Of a stretch of DNA of 64,000 bases, positions 16,307-23,567 are shown piece after piece. Each line of letters begins with the position of its first letter. The first letter of the stretch is position 1. The translations under genes were made by a program, and so were the position numbers. This DNA comes from Pseudomonadota bacterium (GTDB taxonomy: Bacteria; Pseudomonadota; Alphaproteobacteria; Caulobacterales; Aquidulcibacteraceae). The notes below the pieces were generated by a model. The model worked only from the letters and a program-made list of their open reading frames with translations. It did not search any database and had not been told where the DNA came from. Location: positions 1-64,000 of the forward strand of contig JAIUOD010000003.1 in NCBI GenBank assembly GCA_020161405.1. The letters are read 5' to 3'.

Positions 16307-17427
16307 ATCACCTCTATATCAGCTTGAAGCGCGCCAGCGGCTTTCAATGCTTGAAGAATTTGAATTAAATCGCGCGGATTAACGCCAAGATTATTAAGGC
16401 CAGTTACCAAATCTTTTAATGGAACGCCGCCTTTTACCATCAATAAATTGCCCTGTTCCTCATCAACTTTCACAGATGATTTAGAACCATCAACAGTTTT
16501 CCCCTGCGAGAATGGGGCAGGTTGGGAAACAAATGGGTCTTCTTGTACGGAAATTGTTAAATTGCCTTGGGCAACTGCAACGGTTGAAACCCGAACATTA
16601 TCACCCATAACAACAATACCAGTTGATTCATCAACAATAACTTTGGCAACTTGATCAGGAACAACGGTTAAGCGCTCAACCCGTGAAATAAGGCCAACCA
16701 TATCACCAGGATAACCAATAGGTTTTGTCAAAACTATATTTGATGGATTATCAACATTTGCAGCTTTAACCCCAAGATTTTCATTAATTGCCTGCGCGAT
16801 ACGTTTTGCGGTGGTAAAATCAGGGTTACGAAGCGCAAGCCTAAGTTCTGTCATATTTGCAAGGTCAAAGCGGATTTCACGTTCAATCATCGCGCCATTT
16901 GCAATGCGCCCATTGGTTGTAACGCCTTTGGAAATCGTTGAACCCGATTTGCCTGTTGCTTCAAACCCACCAACAGTAAGCTGACCTTGGGCAACCGCGT
17001 AAACTTGACCATCCGCACCAGTTAAAGGGGTAACAACCAATGTACCGCCCGCAAGGCTTTTGGCATCGCCCATCGCAGAAACAGTAACATCAAGTTTTGT
17101 TCCTTGGGTTGCAAAAGGGGGAAGGGTCGCAGTTACCATTACAGCGGCAACATTTTTAGTTTGCACTTGACTATCGCGTGTATTGACGCCCATGCGCTCT
17201 AGCATTGCGTCCAAAGTTTGGCGCGTGAATGGCGAATTACGTAAACCGTCACCTGTGCCTTGAAGGCCAACAACAATACCATAACCAACCAATTGGTTTT
17301 CACGAACCCCCTCAACGGATACCAAATCCTTGATGCGTGATTGTGCCATTGCATTAAAGGGTACAAAGCCAATTAATGTCACCAAAACCAATAAATATTG
17401 GAATGCAATTTTTGCCGCTTTTTTCAT
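16303..17427 (-). CDS. flgI: Flagellar P-ring protein FlgI
   Basis: FlgI polymerises around the rod in the peptidoglycan layer. The sequence has a signal peptide (hydrophobic IAFQYLLVLVTLIGFVPFNAMA) and the mature start RIKDLVSVEGVRENQLVGYG, then GLQGTGDG and NVAAVMVTA. The C-terminus LVTGLNNLGVNPRDLIQIL followed by ALKAAGALQADI is typical. The frame opens at 17442, but a sigma-54-type promoter at 17452-17467 would start transcription near 17441. ATG 17427 (MKKAAKIAF, 374 residues) is therefore the better start. It heads the flgI - rod-binding - flbY operon and is divergent from fliX. Confidence 0.95.
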   Translation of the reverse strand: MKKAAKIAFQYLLVLVTLIGFVPFNAMAQSRIKDLVSVEGVRENQLVGYGIVVGLQGTGDGLRNSPFTRQTLDAMLERMGVNTRDSQVQTKNVAAVMVTATLPPFATQGTKLDVTVSAMGDAKSLAGGTLVVTPLTGADGQVYAVAQGQLTVGGFEATGKSGSTISKGVTTNGRIANGAMIEREIRFDLANMTELRLALRNPDFTTAKRIAQAINENLGVKAANVDNPSNIVLTKPIGYPGDMVGLISRVERLTVVPDQVAKVIVDESTGIVVMGDNVRVSTVAVAQGNLTISVQEDPFVSQPAPFSQGKTVDGSKSSVKVDEEQGNLLMVKGGVPLKDLVTGLNNLGVNPRDLIQILQALKAAGALQADIEVM

Positions 17428-17451
17428 ATAATTTCTCATCATAATTCACAA

Positions 17452-17467
17452 TGCGAAATTCGTGCCA
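17452..17467 (-). promoter_or_regulatory. Sigma-54-type promoter of the flgI operon
   Basis: The minus strand reads TGGCAC-GAATT-TCGCA, close to the TGGCAC-N5-TTGCA consensus, with the GG and GC doublets exactly 10 bases apart. It sits 25 bases upstream of ATG 17427. Class III flagellar genes of Caulobacter use sigma-54, so the match fits the gene. Confidence 0.75.
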
Positions 17468-17574
17468 ATTTTTTATTTATTAAGTGTTTGAAAAATAATA
17501 AAAAAATAAGTTAGGACTGATAGGTAATTTGCCCTATTAGGCAATAATTTCCGTGCCTGTAAAATTGGTAAATG

Positions 17575-17589
17575 TTAAAGCACTATTAA
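17575..17589. promoter_or_regulatory. CtrA-type box upstream of fliX
   Basis: A full TTAA-N7-TTAA palindrome (spacer AGCACTA) lies 35 bases before the fliX start, between fliX and flgI. In Caulobacter the cell-cycle regulator CtrA binds this motif at class II flagellar promoters including fliX. Confidence 0.75.
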
Positions 17590-17624
17590 CCATGTTAGTG
17601 CAATATTATTAAAGGGAATTATAT

Positions 17625-18044
17625 ATGAAAGTAGAAGGGCCATCATCATCAACACAAGCTGCGCATCGCCGTGCAGAACGTGTGGTTGCGCCTGGCTTTT
17701 CAATTCCAACACAAGAAGTTGCACAACAACAATTTGCGCGCCCTGTCGCTAATACGCAGGCAATGGTAAATGTTGGTTCTTTACTTGCCCTTCAGGCATT
17801 ACCTGAAACCCGCGAAGAGAAGAAAAAACGCCTTACAAAACGCGCCAATGATTTGTTGGATAATCTTGAAGATATTAAAATTGCCAGCCTAACCGGAAGC
17901 CTTAATCCATCGCATCTTGCAACTTTGAAGGCAAATTTAAGTGGCGGTCTTGAAGATATTGAAGATCCTGAATTGCAAAATGTCCTTCAAGCAATTGAAC
18001 AGCGCGCAGCAGTTGAACTTGCTAAGCTTGAACGTGCTTTTTAA
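17625..18044 (+). CDS. fliX: Flagellar assembly trans-acting factor FliX
   Basis: This 139-residue protein matches Caulobacter FliX: a polar N-terminus with VVAPGFSIP, a hydrophobic VNVGSLLALQAL at about 49-60, a basic EEKKKRLTKRANDLLDNLEDIKIASL helix, and the C-terminus LEDPELQNVLQAIEQRAAVELAKLE-like helix. FliX couples assembly of early basal-body structures to the activity of the sigma-54 activator FlbD. No flbD gene is in the window. The gene is monocistronic, divergent from flgI, and has a CtrA-type box upstream. Confidence 0.9.
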   Translation: MKVEGPSSSTQAAHRRAERVVAPGFSIPTQEVAQQQFARPVANTQAMVNVGSLLALQALPETREEKKKRLTKRANDLLDNLEDIKIASLTGSLNPSHLATLKANLSGGLEDIEDPELQNVLQAIEQRAAVELAKLERAF

Positions 18045-18209
18045 ATTTTAGAATATTTTTCGTAAAATCTATCAATATTACCTGTAAATGTGCGATTTTT
18101 GTGCGTATTCATGGTCAATTCATAGTAAATATTGCATTTAGCATGAATTACAGCATAAGCGGTTTGAAGATATGCATGTCACTCGTTATAGAGGGCACAA
18201 AATTTGCAA

Positions 18210-18227
18210 TTAGAATTGTGATTCTAA
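18210..18227. promoter_or_regulatory. Small palindrome in the dksA leader region
   Basis: The 245-base region between fliX and dksA contains the palindrome TTAGAAT-TGTG-ATTCTAA, 63 bases before the dksA start. It could be an operator or a small hairpin. Nothing else stands out in this gap. Confidence 0.25.
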
Positions 18228-18289
18228 AACTATGGATGCTGTTCGCACCTTTTTGAGACACTTTCTTTTTTGAGATATTTGGGGGTAAT

Positions 18290-18760
18290 ATGAATTCGCC
18301 AGCCACTGAAATGAACTTCTCTCCTAGCATTGCCGCAATTCAAAAAATGGATGAGGAATTGGGCAATTACATCCCAACCGAAGACGAACCATTTATGAAT
18401 GAACGTCAGTTGCAATTCTTTCGTGTAAAATTGGAAAAATGGAAAGCTGATATTATCGCGGATAGCTATAATACAATTTCACATCTTCAATCAGATTCAA
18501 TTTCTTTGCCTGATTCAATTGACCGCGCATCTTCTGAAACTGAAAAAGGTCTTGAATTAAGAACACGTGATCGCCAACGCAAATTAATTGCCAAAATCGA
18601 CGAGGCTTTGAAGCGTATTTCTGACGGTGAATATGGCTATTGCGAAGAAACCGGCGAACCTATTTCTTTGGGCCGCCTTATCGCCCGCCCAATCGCCACC
18701 CTATCCCTAGAAGCCCAAGAACGCCACGAAAAATCGGAACGTGTTCATAGGGATGAGTAA
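18290..18760 (+). CDS. dksA: RNA polymerase-binding transcription factor DksA
   Basis: This 156-residue protein is of DksA length. The coiled coil (about 45-110) carries the acidic tip region LPDSIDRASSE, and the C-terminal globular part reads DGEYGYCEETGEPISLGRL then ARPIATLSLEAQERHE. Only one of the four zinc-finger cysteines of E. coli DksA remains, a state common in alphaproteobacteria. DksA works with ppGpp in the RNA polymerase secondary channel to reset transcription in starvation. It lies next to fliX as in Caulobacter relatives. The stop is followed by a two-hairpin repeat and then an intrinsic terminator. Confidence 0.95.
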   Translation: MNSPATEMNFSPSIAAIQKMDEELGNYIPTEDEPFMNERQLQFFRVKLEKWKADIIADSYNTISHLQSDSISLPDSIDRASSETEKGLELRTRDRQRKLIAKIDEALKRISDGEYGYCEETGEPISLGRLIARPIATLSLEAQERHEKSERVHRDE

Positions 18761-18764
18761 TATT

Positions 18765-18858
18765 CAAAACCCCACCTTCGGCGCTTCGCGCCTCACTCAG
18801 GGTTTTGGATTCAATTCGGCAATAATTTGACAAGGTAAAGCCTCGCCAAATTATTGGC
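18765..18858 (+). repeat. Two-hairpin 3' element, copy 2 (after dksA)
   Basis: Hairpin 1 has arms CAAAACCC (18765-18772) and GGGTTTTG (18800-18807) around the inner stem GGCGC-TTC-GCGCC. Hairpin 2 has arms CAATAATTTG (18820-18829) and CAAATTATTG (18847-18856), capped by an AGG..CCT stem. It begins 5 bases after the dksA stop and is followed by a separate terminator. Confidence 0.8.
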
Positions 18859-18866
18859 TTTATTAA

Positions 18867-18895
18867 AAAAGGCTCAAGCATTGCTTGAGCCTTTT
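18867..18895 (+). terminator. Intrinsic terminator of dksA
   Basis: A 12-bp stem AAAAGGCTCAAG / CTTGAGCCTTTT with loop CATTG ends in TTTTCTATTT. This classic Rho-independent terminator is separate from the two-hairpin element before it. Confidence 0.85.
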
Positions 18896-18941
18896 CTATT
18901 TAATTATTGACATACAATCTATAAAAGTATTTAATTTAGAA

Positions 18942-19400
18942 ATGGAATTTATAAATAAATTTAAATACAGAACAGATGTAGAAAAAGCCAAAGTTTATTA
19001 TTGGATATATGGTGTTTTATATTCAATTATTTTTATTATTTGCCAGAAATTTTCTTTAATAATAAAAACTCTATTAAATGGCACTTTTTTCCTAGCTCTA
19101 GGTGTGTTTTTATTATTTCAGGTGATGTTTTCAATTTTTAGAAGTTGTGAAGTTTCAGATTTAGATGAAATTGAAAATGATATTAAAAATCTAATCAAAT
19201 CTATATTCCTTATTTTGTTTTTACATTTAGTATTCAATTTGTCATTAAAAATCCCAGATTTTAAAAACCTAAAAAAATATTGGGAAGAGGGAGTTATATT
19301 TTTCCCAGGCTTCATGTTGCTTATTTTAAGTGATAGTATTTGTTTTGGCGGAATGGGGGCAATATCGCGTTATATTGCACGACAAAAGTCAAATACATAA
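18942..19400 (+). CDS. Hypothetical inner-membrane protein
   Basis: This 152-residue protein starts at ATG 18942 (MEFINKFKYRTDVEKAK). The longer frame from 18885 begins inside the dksA terminator and is rejected. Four hydrophobic stretches can be seen: YSIIFIICQKF, LALGVFLLFQVMF, IFLILFLHLVF and GFMLLILSDSICF. No family is recognised. Very Phe/Ile/Leu-rich and AT-rich, it sits between dksA and the convergent flgH operon and may be a late insertion into the flagellar cluster. Confidence 0.5.
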   Translation: MEFINKFKYRTDVEKAKVYYWIYGVLYSIIFIICQKFSLIIKTLLNGTFFLALGVFLLFQVMFSIFRSCEVSDLDEIENDIKNLIKSIFLILFLHLVFNLSLKIPDFKNLKKYWEEGVIFFPGFMLLILSDSICFGGMGAISRYIARQKSNT

Positions 19401-19410
19401 TTAACAATTT

Positions 19411-19437
19411 AAAAGCCCAAGCAAAGCTTGGGCTTTT
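19411..19437. terminator. Bidirectional intrinsic terminator
   Basis: A perfect 12-bp stem AAAAGCCCAAGC / GCTTGGGCTTTT with loop AAA is flanked by A and T runs. It ends the rightward membrane-protein gene, and on the other strand it lies beyond the repeat that follows flgH. Confidence 0.85.
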
Positions 19438-19446
19438 TAGTATATG

Positions 19447-19533
19447 CCAAAAATTTGGCGAGGCTTTGCCTTGTCAAATTTTTGACGAAATGAATCCAAA
19501 TTACTAAGCGAGCGAAGCGAGGGCGGTAATTTG
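19447..19533 (-). repeat. Two-hairpin 3' element, copy 3 (after flgH)
   Basis: Read on the minus strand from the flgH stop, hairpin 1 comes first: arms CAAATTAC / GTAATTTG (19526-19533 with 19497-19504) around a CTCGC-TTC-GCTCG core. Hairpin 2 follows: arms CAAAAATTTG / CAAATTTTTG (19475-19484 with 19448-19457), with AGGC/GCCT at its tip. It begins about 6 bases after the flgH stop. Confidence 0.8.
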
Positions 19534-19538
19534 AGATT

Positions 19539-20303
19539 TTAAAACGGGCTGATTGCGCCTAAGATTTGTTGGCCTTTTGGTGGGGATTGGTAGTTTGAAA
19601 TCATGCCGCGGCCACCATAAGAAATTCTTGCTTCTGCCATTTGGGTGTGTTGAACCATATTGGCAGCACTTATATCTTGTGGGCGTACTATGCCAGATAC
19701 CATAAGTTCACGAATTTCATTATTAATTCGAACTTCTTGACGCCCCGCAACCACCAAATTGCCGTTAGGAAGAACTTGGGAAACCATTGCGGCAACTGTT
19801 AATTTCACTTTTTCTTGGCGATTAACTTGACCAGAACCTGCAAAATCACCCGATGTTGTTGTTCCAATCATATTGGCAGGGTCAAAACCAGAAGGTAAGA
19901 CTTTGCCCGGTATTTGTTCAAGACCAAAGAAATGTGAAACCCCGCCAGATTGCTTGCCAGAGCGTGTGCGCGTAGATGAATCGTTCAATTGTGCCTTTTC
20001 ATCTATTTCAATATTCACCGTAAGAATATCGCCAACGCGTGAAGCGCGTGGGTCGGAAAAGAATGTTTGTTTTCCCGCTTGCCATAGTGAATTTGATGCT
20101 GTTGCACGCGAATAATCTTGCGGCATTGGCATCACAATTTGATGGCGACCAGTTGCGGCATAGGCAGGGTCTTCAATTGGCGAAAGTGCAGGGGGACGCC
20201 CAGCATTTTTTACTTCTTCAAGCGTCCCCGCGCATCCACCAAAACCGATAAAACAAATACCAATTGCGCCAAATATTGCTGTTTTATTTATAGTTTTTCT
20301 CAT
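19539..20303 (-). CDS. flgH: Flagellar L-ring lipoprotein FlgH
   Basis: FlgH (254 residues) forms the outer-membrane ring of the basal body. It has a lipoprotein signal with the lipobox-like end GFGGC at about residues 20-24, then YAATGRHQIVMPMPQ. The conserved core is SLWQAGKQTFFSDPRASRVGDIL, ending VSGIVRPQDISAANMVQHTQM then ARISYGGRG. It is the last gene of flgF-flgG-flgA-flgH, 7 bases after flgA, and is followed by a two-hairpin repeat. Confidence 0.95.
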   Translation of the reverse strand: MRKTINKTAIFGAIGICFIGFGGCAGTLEEVKNAGRPPALSPIEDPAYAATGRHQIVMPMPQDYSRATASNSLWQAGKQTFFSDPRASRVGDILTVNIEIDEKAQLNDSSTRTRSGKQSGGVSHFFGLEQIPGKVLPSGFDPANMIGTTTSGDFAGSGQVNRQEKVKLTVAAMVSQVLPNGNLVVAGRQEVRINNEIRELMVSGIVRPQDISAANMVQHTQMAEARISYGGRGMISNYQSPPKGQQILGAISPF

Positions 20304-20310
20304 GTTTCAC

Positions 20311-21084
20311 CTATCGGGCTGCAAGGGTTTGATTATTTATGCCAAGGCTATGGGCAATTCCATCGCCATCTACTATTGCGTCAAAAATTTTATTGCTTTG
20401 AACATTTACAACGCGTATTTTTGATCCTGTTGAACCATCATCTAATGATTTAGCTTGTAAAGTAATTTTTAGGCCGCCAATTTGGTGAACCAAAAGGACA
20501 TTACCGCCTTTTTTCACCATTAATGCATCGCCAATCTCATTATTTTTAATCGGTGTATTTGCTTTAATTGCATTTTTTGCGCGCGCGCCAATAAGCCGTG
20601 CAGGGTCAGAAATTACATTATTACTATAATTATTGGCTTCAATATATGAAATCATATCATAAGTAATTGCTTCATCACGCCTTACATCACGGTTTAAAAC
20701 TGGAATATCGCCATTAGATTTGTTGTTTGAACTAATGGGCATTGAACTTGAAAGCGTATTTTCAGATCCATAAACCTCGATACTTTTTAGATTATTGGGC
20801 GCTTGCCATTTTAAACCATAAGAACCAAGTCTTGCGCGTAATGCATCAGTGTTAAAAACGGTTTTTTGATTAGCGTTTGGCGCAATCGCAAGTGGTTTAT
20901 TCGCCGCATTCCCCGCATTATCAAATACATCGCCAATTAAAATATGGCTACCGCTTGCAACAGGATTTTCGCGTAAAATAAGGCCATCGGCACGCGCGCT
21001 ATTGATTTGTGCGAATGCCAAAAAGCCCGCAAGTATAAACCAAATTAATGGCCCAAATTTTTCACGCGAAATATGCCAATTCAT
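20311..21084 (-). CDS. flgA: Flagellar P-ring assembly chaperone FlgA
   Basis: This 257-residue periplasmic protein has a signal peptide (PLIWFILAGFLAFAQINSARA). The C-terminal half is an SAF/ChapFlgA domain: VLNRDVRRDEAITYDMISY, then ARLIGARAKNAIKANTPIKNNEI, VLLVHQIGGLKITLQAKSL and GSKIRVVNVQSNKIFDAIV. FlgA assists FlgI polymerisation; the Caulobacter gene is also called flaD. It lies 8 bases downstream of flgG and 7 bases upstream of flgH. Confidence 0.92.
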   Translation of the reverse strand: MNWHISREKFGPLIWFILAGFLAFAQINSARADGLILRENPVASGSHILIGDVFDNAGNAANKPLAIAPNANQKTVFNTDALRARLGSYGLKWQAPNNLKSIEVYGSENTLSSSMPISSNNKSNGDIPVLNRDVRRDEAITYDMISYIEANNYSNNVISDPARLIGARAKNAIKANTPIKNNEIGDALMVKKGGNVLLVHQIGGLKITLQAKSLDDGSTGSKIRVVNVQSNKIFDAIVDGDGIAHSLGINNQTLAAR

Positions 21085-21092
21085 TTTTTAGC

Positions 21093-21881
21093 CTATCTTA
21101 AAATCTGCGATGTGTTTCGCATCATTTCATCGGTGGCATTAATTACTTTTGAATTCATTTCATAAGCGCGCTGCGCCATAATTAATGCCGAAATTTCGGT
21201 AACTGGGTTCACATTCGAGCTTTCAACATAATTTTGGTTCAAGCTACCAAAACCTGTTGACCCCGGATTTCCAACTGTTGCAGGGCCAGAGGCTGCGGTT
21301 TCAACAAGTAAATTGTCACCCAATGCTTCAAGGCCGGCTGGATTTACAAAAGTTGCAAGTGTTAATTGACCCAAATCCTGTGGCGCGGTTTGCCCTGGTA
21401 GAAGTGCTTGAACATTTCCTGATGGTGAAATTGAAAAATCTAGTGCATTTTCAGGGATTTGAATTTCGGGTTGAACCACATAACCATCTTCGGTAACAAT
21501 TTGGCCAGTGGGTGAAGAAGAGAAATTACCTGCGCGTGTATAGGCTGTTCTGCCATCTGGCATTAAAACCTGAAAATAGCCGCGCCCATTAATTCCTATG
21601 TCATAATGATTATCGGTACGTGTCATCGGGCCTTGTTCAGTGATACGATAAACCGAACCAGTCTTAACACCATAACCAACTTGAACACCTGTTGGGTCAA
21701 TATTACCCGCATCAGAAGTTGAAGCACCTGGGCGTTCAAGGTTTTGATATAATAAATCCTGAAATTCGGCGCGTTGGCGTTTAAAGCCCGTTGTGCTCAT
21801 ATTGGCGATATTGTTCGATATTACCTCAACATTTAATTGTTGAGCCAACATGCCAGTTGCTGCAATATTCATTGAACGCAT
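21093..21881 (-). CDS. flgG: Flagellar distal rod protein FlgG
   Basis: This 262-residue protein has standard FlgG length. The N-terminus MRSMNIAATGMLAQQLNVEV followed by SNNIANMSTTGFKRQRAEFQD is diagnostic. The centre carries DIGINGRGYFQVLMPDG, and the C-terminus reads YVESSNVNPVTEISALIMAQ then RAYEMNSKVI. It forms the distal rod that crosses the periplasm. It lies 10 bases after flgF in the same operon. Confidence 0.97.
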   Translation of the reverse strand: MRSMNIAATGMLAQQLNVEVISNNIANMSTTGFKRQRAEFQDLLYQNLERPGASTSDAGNIDPTGVQVGYGVKTGSVYRITEQGPMTRTDNHYDIGINGRGYFQVLMPDGRTAYTRAGNFSSSPTGQIVTEDGYVVQPEIQIPENALDFSISPSGNVQALLPGQTAPQDLGQLTLATFVNPAGLEALGDNLLVETAASGPATVGNPGSTGFGSLNQNYVESSNVNPVTEISALIMAQRAYEMNSKVINATDEMMRNTSQILR

Positions 21882-21891
21882 TTAATTATTC

Positions 21892-22638
21892 CTATGCTTG
21901 TACCCGCCCAAGGCGGTCAATAGCTTTTGATTTTAAGTCTTCGGCTTGTCTTTGTAACTTTGTTGCGTTTTCAAAAGCGCGGCTTATTTCCATGATTTTT
22001 GTCAACTCTTGGATTGCGACAACATTGGAGCCTTCAAGCATACCTTGAACTACTTCAAAGCTTTGTGATTCGCTTGCCGTACCTGATGCTTGGGTTGGTT
22101 TAAGTAAATTATCGCCAATTTTATCAAGTGCGCCGGGTTTATTAAACGTAAAAACACCTAATTTTGCGATTGAAACGCCATTTTGAGTAATGTTTCCATC
22201 TTTTGCAATTTGAACAGGGCCGCGATTGCCATCAATCGTAATTTCTTGACCGCCATTGTCTAAAATTGGTTTGCCATCATGATTTATTAAACGACCATTT
22301 GGATCAAGGGTTAAGCGGCCATCGCGCGTATATAATGTTCCTTGTGTGCCACCACCAACCGAAAGAAATCCTTCGCCGGTTAATGCAATATCTAGTGGGT
22401 TGCCAGTTTGTTGAAGCGTGCCAGGGCGAAAATCGCGCGCAATTGTATAGTCACGAACAAAAGTAACAGTTTTTGGATTTTCAACAATTGAGGCTGGTTT
22501 TTTTGTGATTGGTTCGAACAAAATGCTTTCGGCCTTAAAGCCTGTTGTAGAAATATTAGCCATATTATTGGCGGCAACATCCATCTGGCGTTGAAGCGCA
22601 TTTTGTGCTGACAGCGTAATTAATATTGCATTGTCCAT
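21892..22638 (-). CDS. flgF: Flagellar proximal rod protein FlgF
   Basis: This 248-residue rod protein is the first gene of flgF-flgG-flgA-flgH. It begins MDNAILITLSAQNALQRQMD, then NNMANISTTGFKAESILFEP. The core IALTGEGFLSVGGGTQGTLYTRDG and the end LEGSNVVAIQELTKIMEISR are typical. The promoter region 22639-22883 carries a near-perfect sigma-54 site pointing at flgF and a CtrA-type box shared with the divergent fliL. Confidence 0.95.
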   Translation of the reverse strand: MDNAILITLSAQNALQRQMDVAANNMANISTTGFKAESILFEPITKKPASIVENPKTVTFVRDYTIARDFRPGTLQQTGNPLDIALTGEGFLSVGGGTQGTLYTRDGRLTLDPNGRLINHDGKPILDNGGQEITIDGNRGPVQIAKDGNITQNGVSIAKLGVFTFNKPGALDKIGDNLLKPTQASGTASESQSFEVVQGMLEGSNVVAIQELTKIMEISRAFENATKLQRQAEDLKSKAIDRLGRVQA

Positions 22639-22684
22639 TTACGTCACATTCTTGGCGTTAAAAATTCTTTTTCATGCAATTATC

Positions 22685-22700
22685 TGCAATAATAATGCCA
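22685..22700 (-). promoter_or_regulatory. Sigma-54-type promoter of the flgF operon
   Basis: The minus strand reads TGGCAT-TATTA-TTGCA, matching TGGCAC-N5-TTGCA at all but one position, with GG and GC 10 bases apart. Transcription would begin near 22674, leaving a leader of about 36 bases before the flgF ATG. Confidence 0.8.
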
Positions 22701-22734
22701 ATAAAATAATGTATAAAAACAAATAGATAATTGG

Positions 22735-22749
22735 TTAATGTGTAATTAA
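22735..22749. promoter_or_regulatory. CtrA-type box between flgF and fliL
   Basis: A full TTAA-N7-TTAA motif (spacer TGTGTAA) sits 134 bases upstream of fliL. In Caulobacter the fliLM promoter is a CtrA-controlled class II promoter, so this is the likely fliL control site. Confidence 0.75.
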
Positions 22750-22757
22750 TGGCAATT

Positions 22758-22809
22758 TTTGCCGATTATTTTTTGTATGTTTCGAAAATATTAACAAAAA
22801 ATCGGCAAA
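22758..22809. repeat. Inverted repeat in the fliL leader
   Basis: TTTGCCGAT (22758-22766) and ATCGGCAAA (22801-22809) form a 9-bp stem flanked by A/T runs, between the CtrA-type box and the fliL start. It may be a leader hairpin or an activator site; no function is assigned. Confidence 0.35.
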
Positions 22810-22883
22810 TTTTTCCCATCCGAGTCACTTTTCGTTAAGGGACTGGGTTTAGCCATTGAAAATAAGCAAATCGGAATTTTTTT

Positions 22884-23567
22884 ATGAGCAATGAAGTCGC
22901 AAAAGTTGAAGAAGGTGAAGGTGGTCCGCCAGCAAAGAAAAAAATGGCGGGTAAAACCTTAATATTATTCATTGTATTACCTGCAATCCTTTTGTTAGGC
23001 GGCGGTGGTGCCGCGGCATATTTCTTTATTTTTGCCAAAAAGCCTGCCGCTGAAGCAAGTGCAGATGGCCATGGCAAAGAGGATGCCCATGGTAAAAAAG
23101 AAGAAGGTGGACACGGCAAAAAGGAAGAAGGTGGACACGGCAAGAAAGAAGAAAAAAAAGAAGGCGGTGGTCATGGTAAAAAAGAAGAAAAAGGTGAGCA
23201 TGGCGGCGGCGGTGGCGGCGGTGATGAAAAAAGCGCTATAAAAACCGAAGAAGGGCCAAATGGCGAAATTTATATTACATTGCCAGATATTGTTGAAAAT
23301 ATCACAACTGCGGATAATCGCCCTATTTACTTAAAGTTACGTTTGTCACTTCAAGTGAAAAATCAAGAAGTTGCAGATGCTATTTTGCCAGCTATGCCAC
23401 GCATTAAAGATCAATATACAGGCTTTTTGCGTGAATTACGCATGGAGGATTTGCGTGGATCTGAAGGTTATTCGCGTCTTCAATTGGAATTATTAAAGCG
23501 TGCAAATCTTGCGGTTGCACCTGCACAAGTTGATGCAATTCTTATACAGGAAATGTTGGTTTCGTAA
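22884..23567 (+). CDS. fliL: Flagellar basal body-associated protein FliL with Gly-His-Lys-Glu repeats
   Basis: This 227-residue protein has a short cytoplasmic N-terminus, one membrane helix (about 24-51) and a periplasmic FliL domain from about residue 125 (IYITLPDIVENITTADNRPIY, later RSEGYSRL-like). FliL supports stator function at the motor. Between helix and domain lies a low-complexity linker (about 57-115) built from repeats of HGKKEEGG, ending in a Gly run. This linker is much longer than in typical FliL. The stop overlaps the fliM start by 1 base. Confidence 0.93.
   Translation: MSNEVAKVEEGEGGPPAKKKMAGKTLILFIVLPAILLLGGGGAAAYFFIFAKKPAAEASADGHGKEDAHGKKEEGGHGKKEEGGHGKKEEKKEGGGHGKKEEKGEHGGGGGGGDEKSAIKTEEGPNGEIYITLPDIVENITTADNRPIYLKLRLSLQVKNQEVADAILPAMPRIKDQYTGFLRELRMEDLRGSEGYSRLQLELLKRANLAVAPAQVDAILIQEMLVS

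Noticed and set aside
18885..18941. Upstream extension of the 152-residue membrane protein
   Set aside because: These codons lie in the dksA terminator hairpin, so the ATG at 18942 was used.
22751..22764. Sigma-54-like TGGCAATTTTTGCC upstream of fliL
   Set aside because: The GG and GC doublets are only 8 bases apart instead of 10.
22995..23241. Open frames opposite and out of frame with the fliL linker
   Set aside because: They are artefacts of the low-complexity Gly/Lys/Glu repeat region; the translations are Phe/Thr- or Lys-only stretches.
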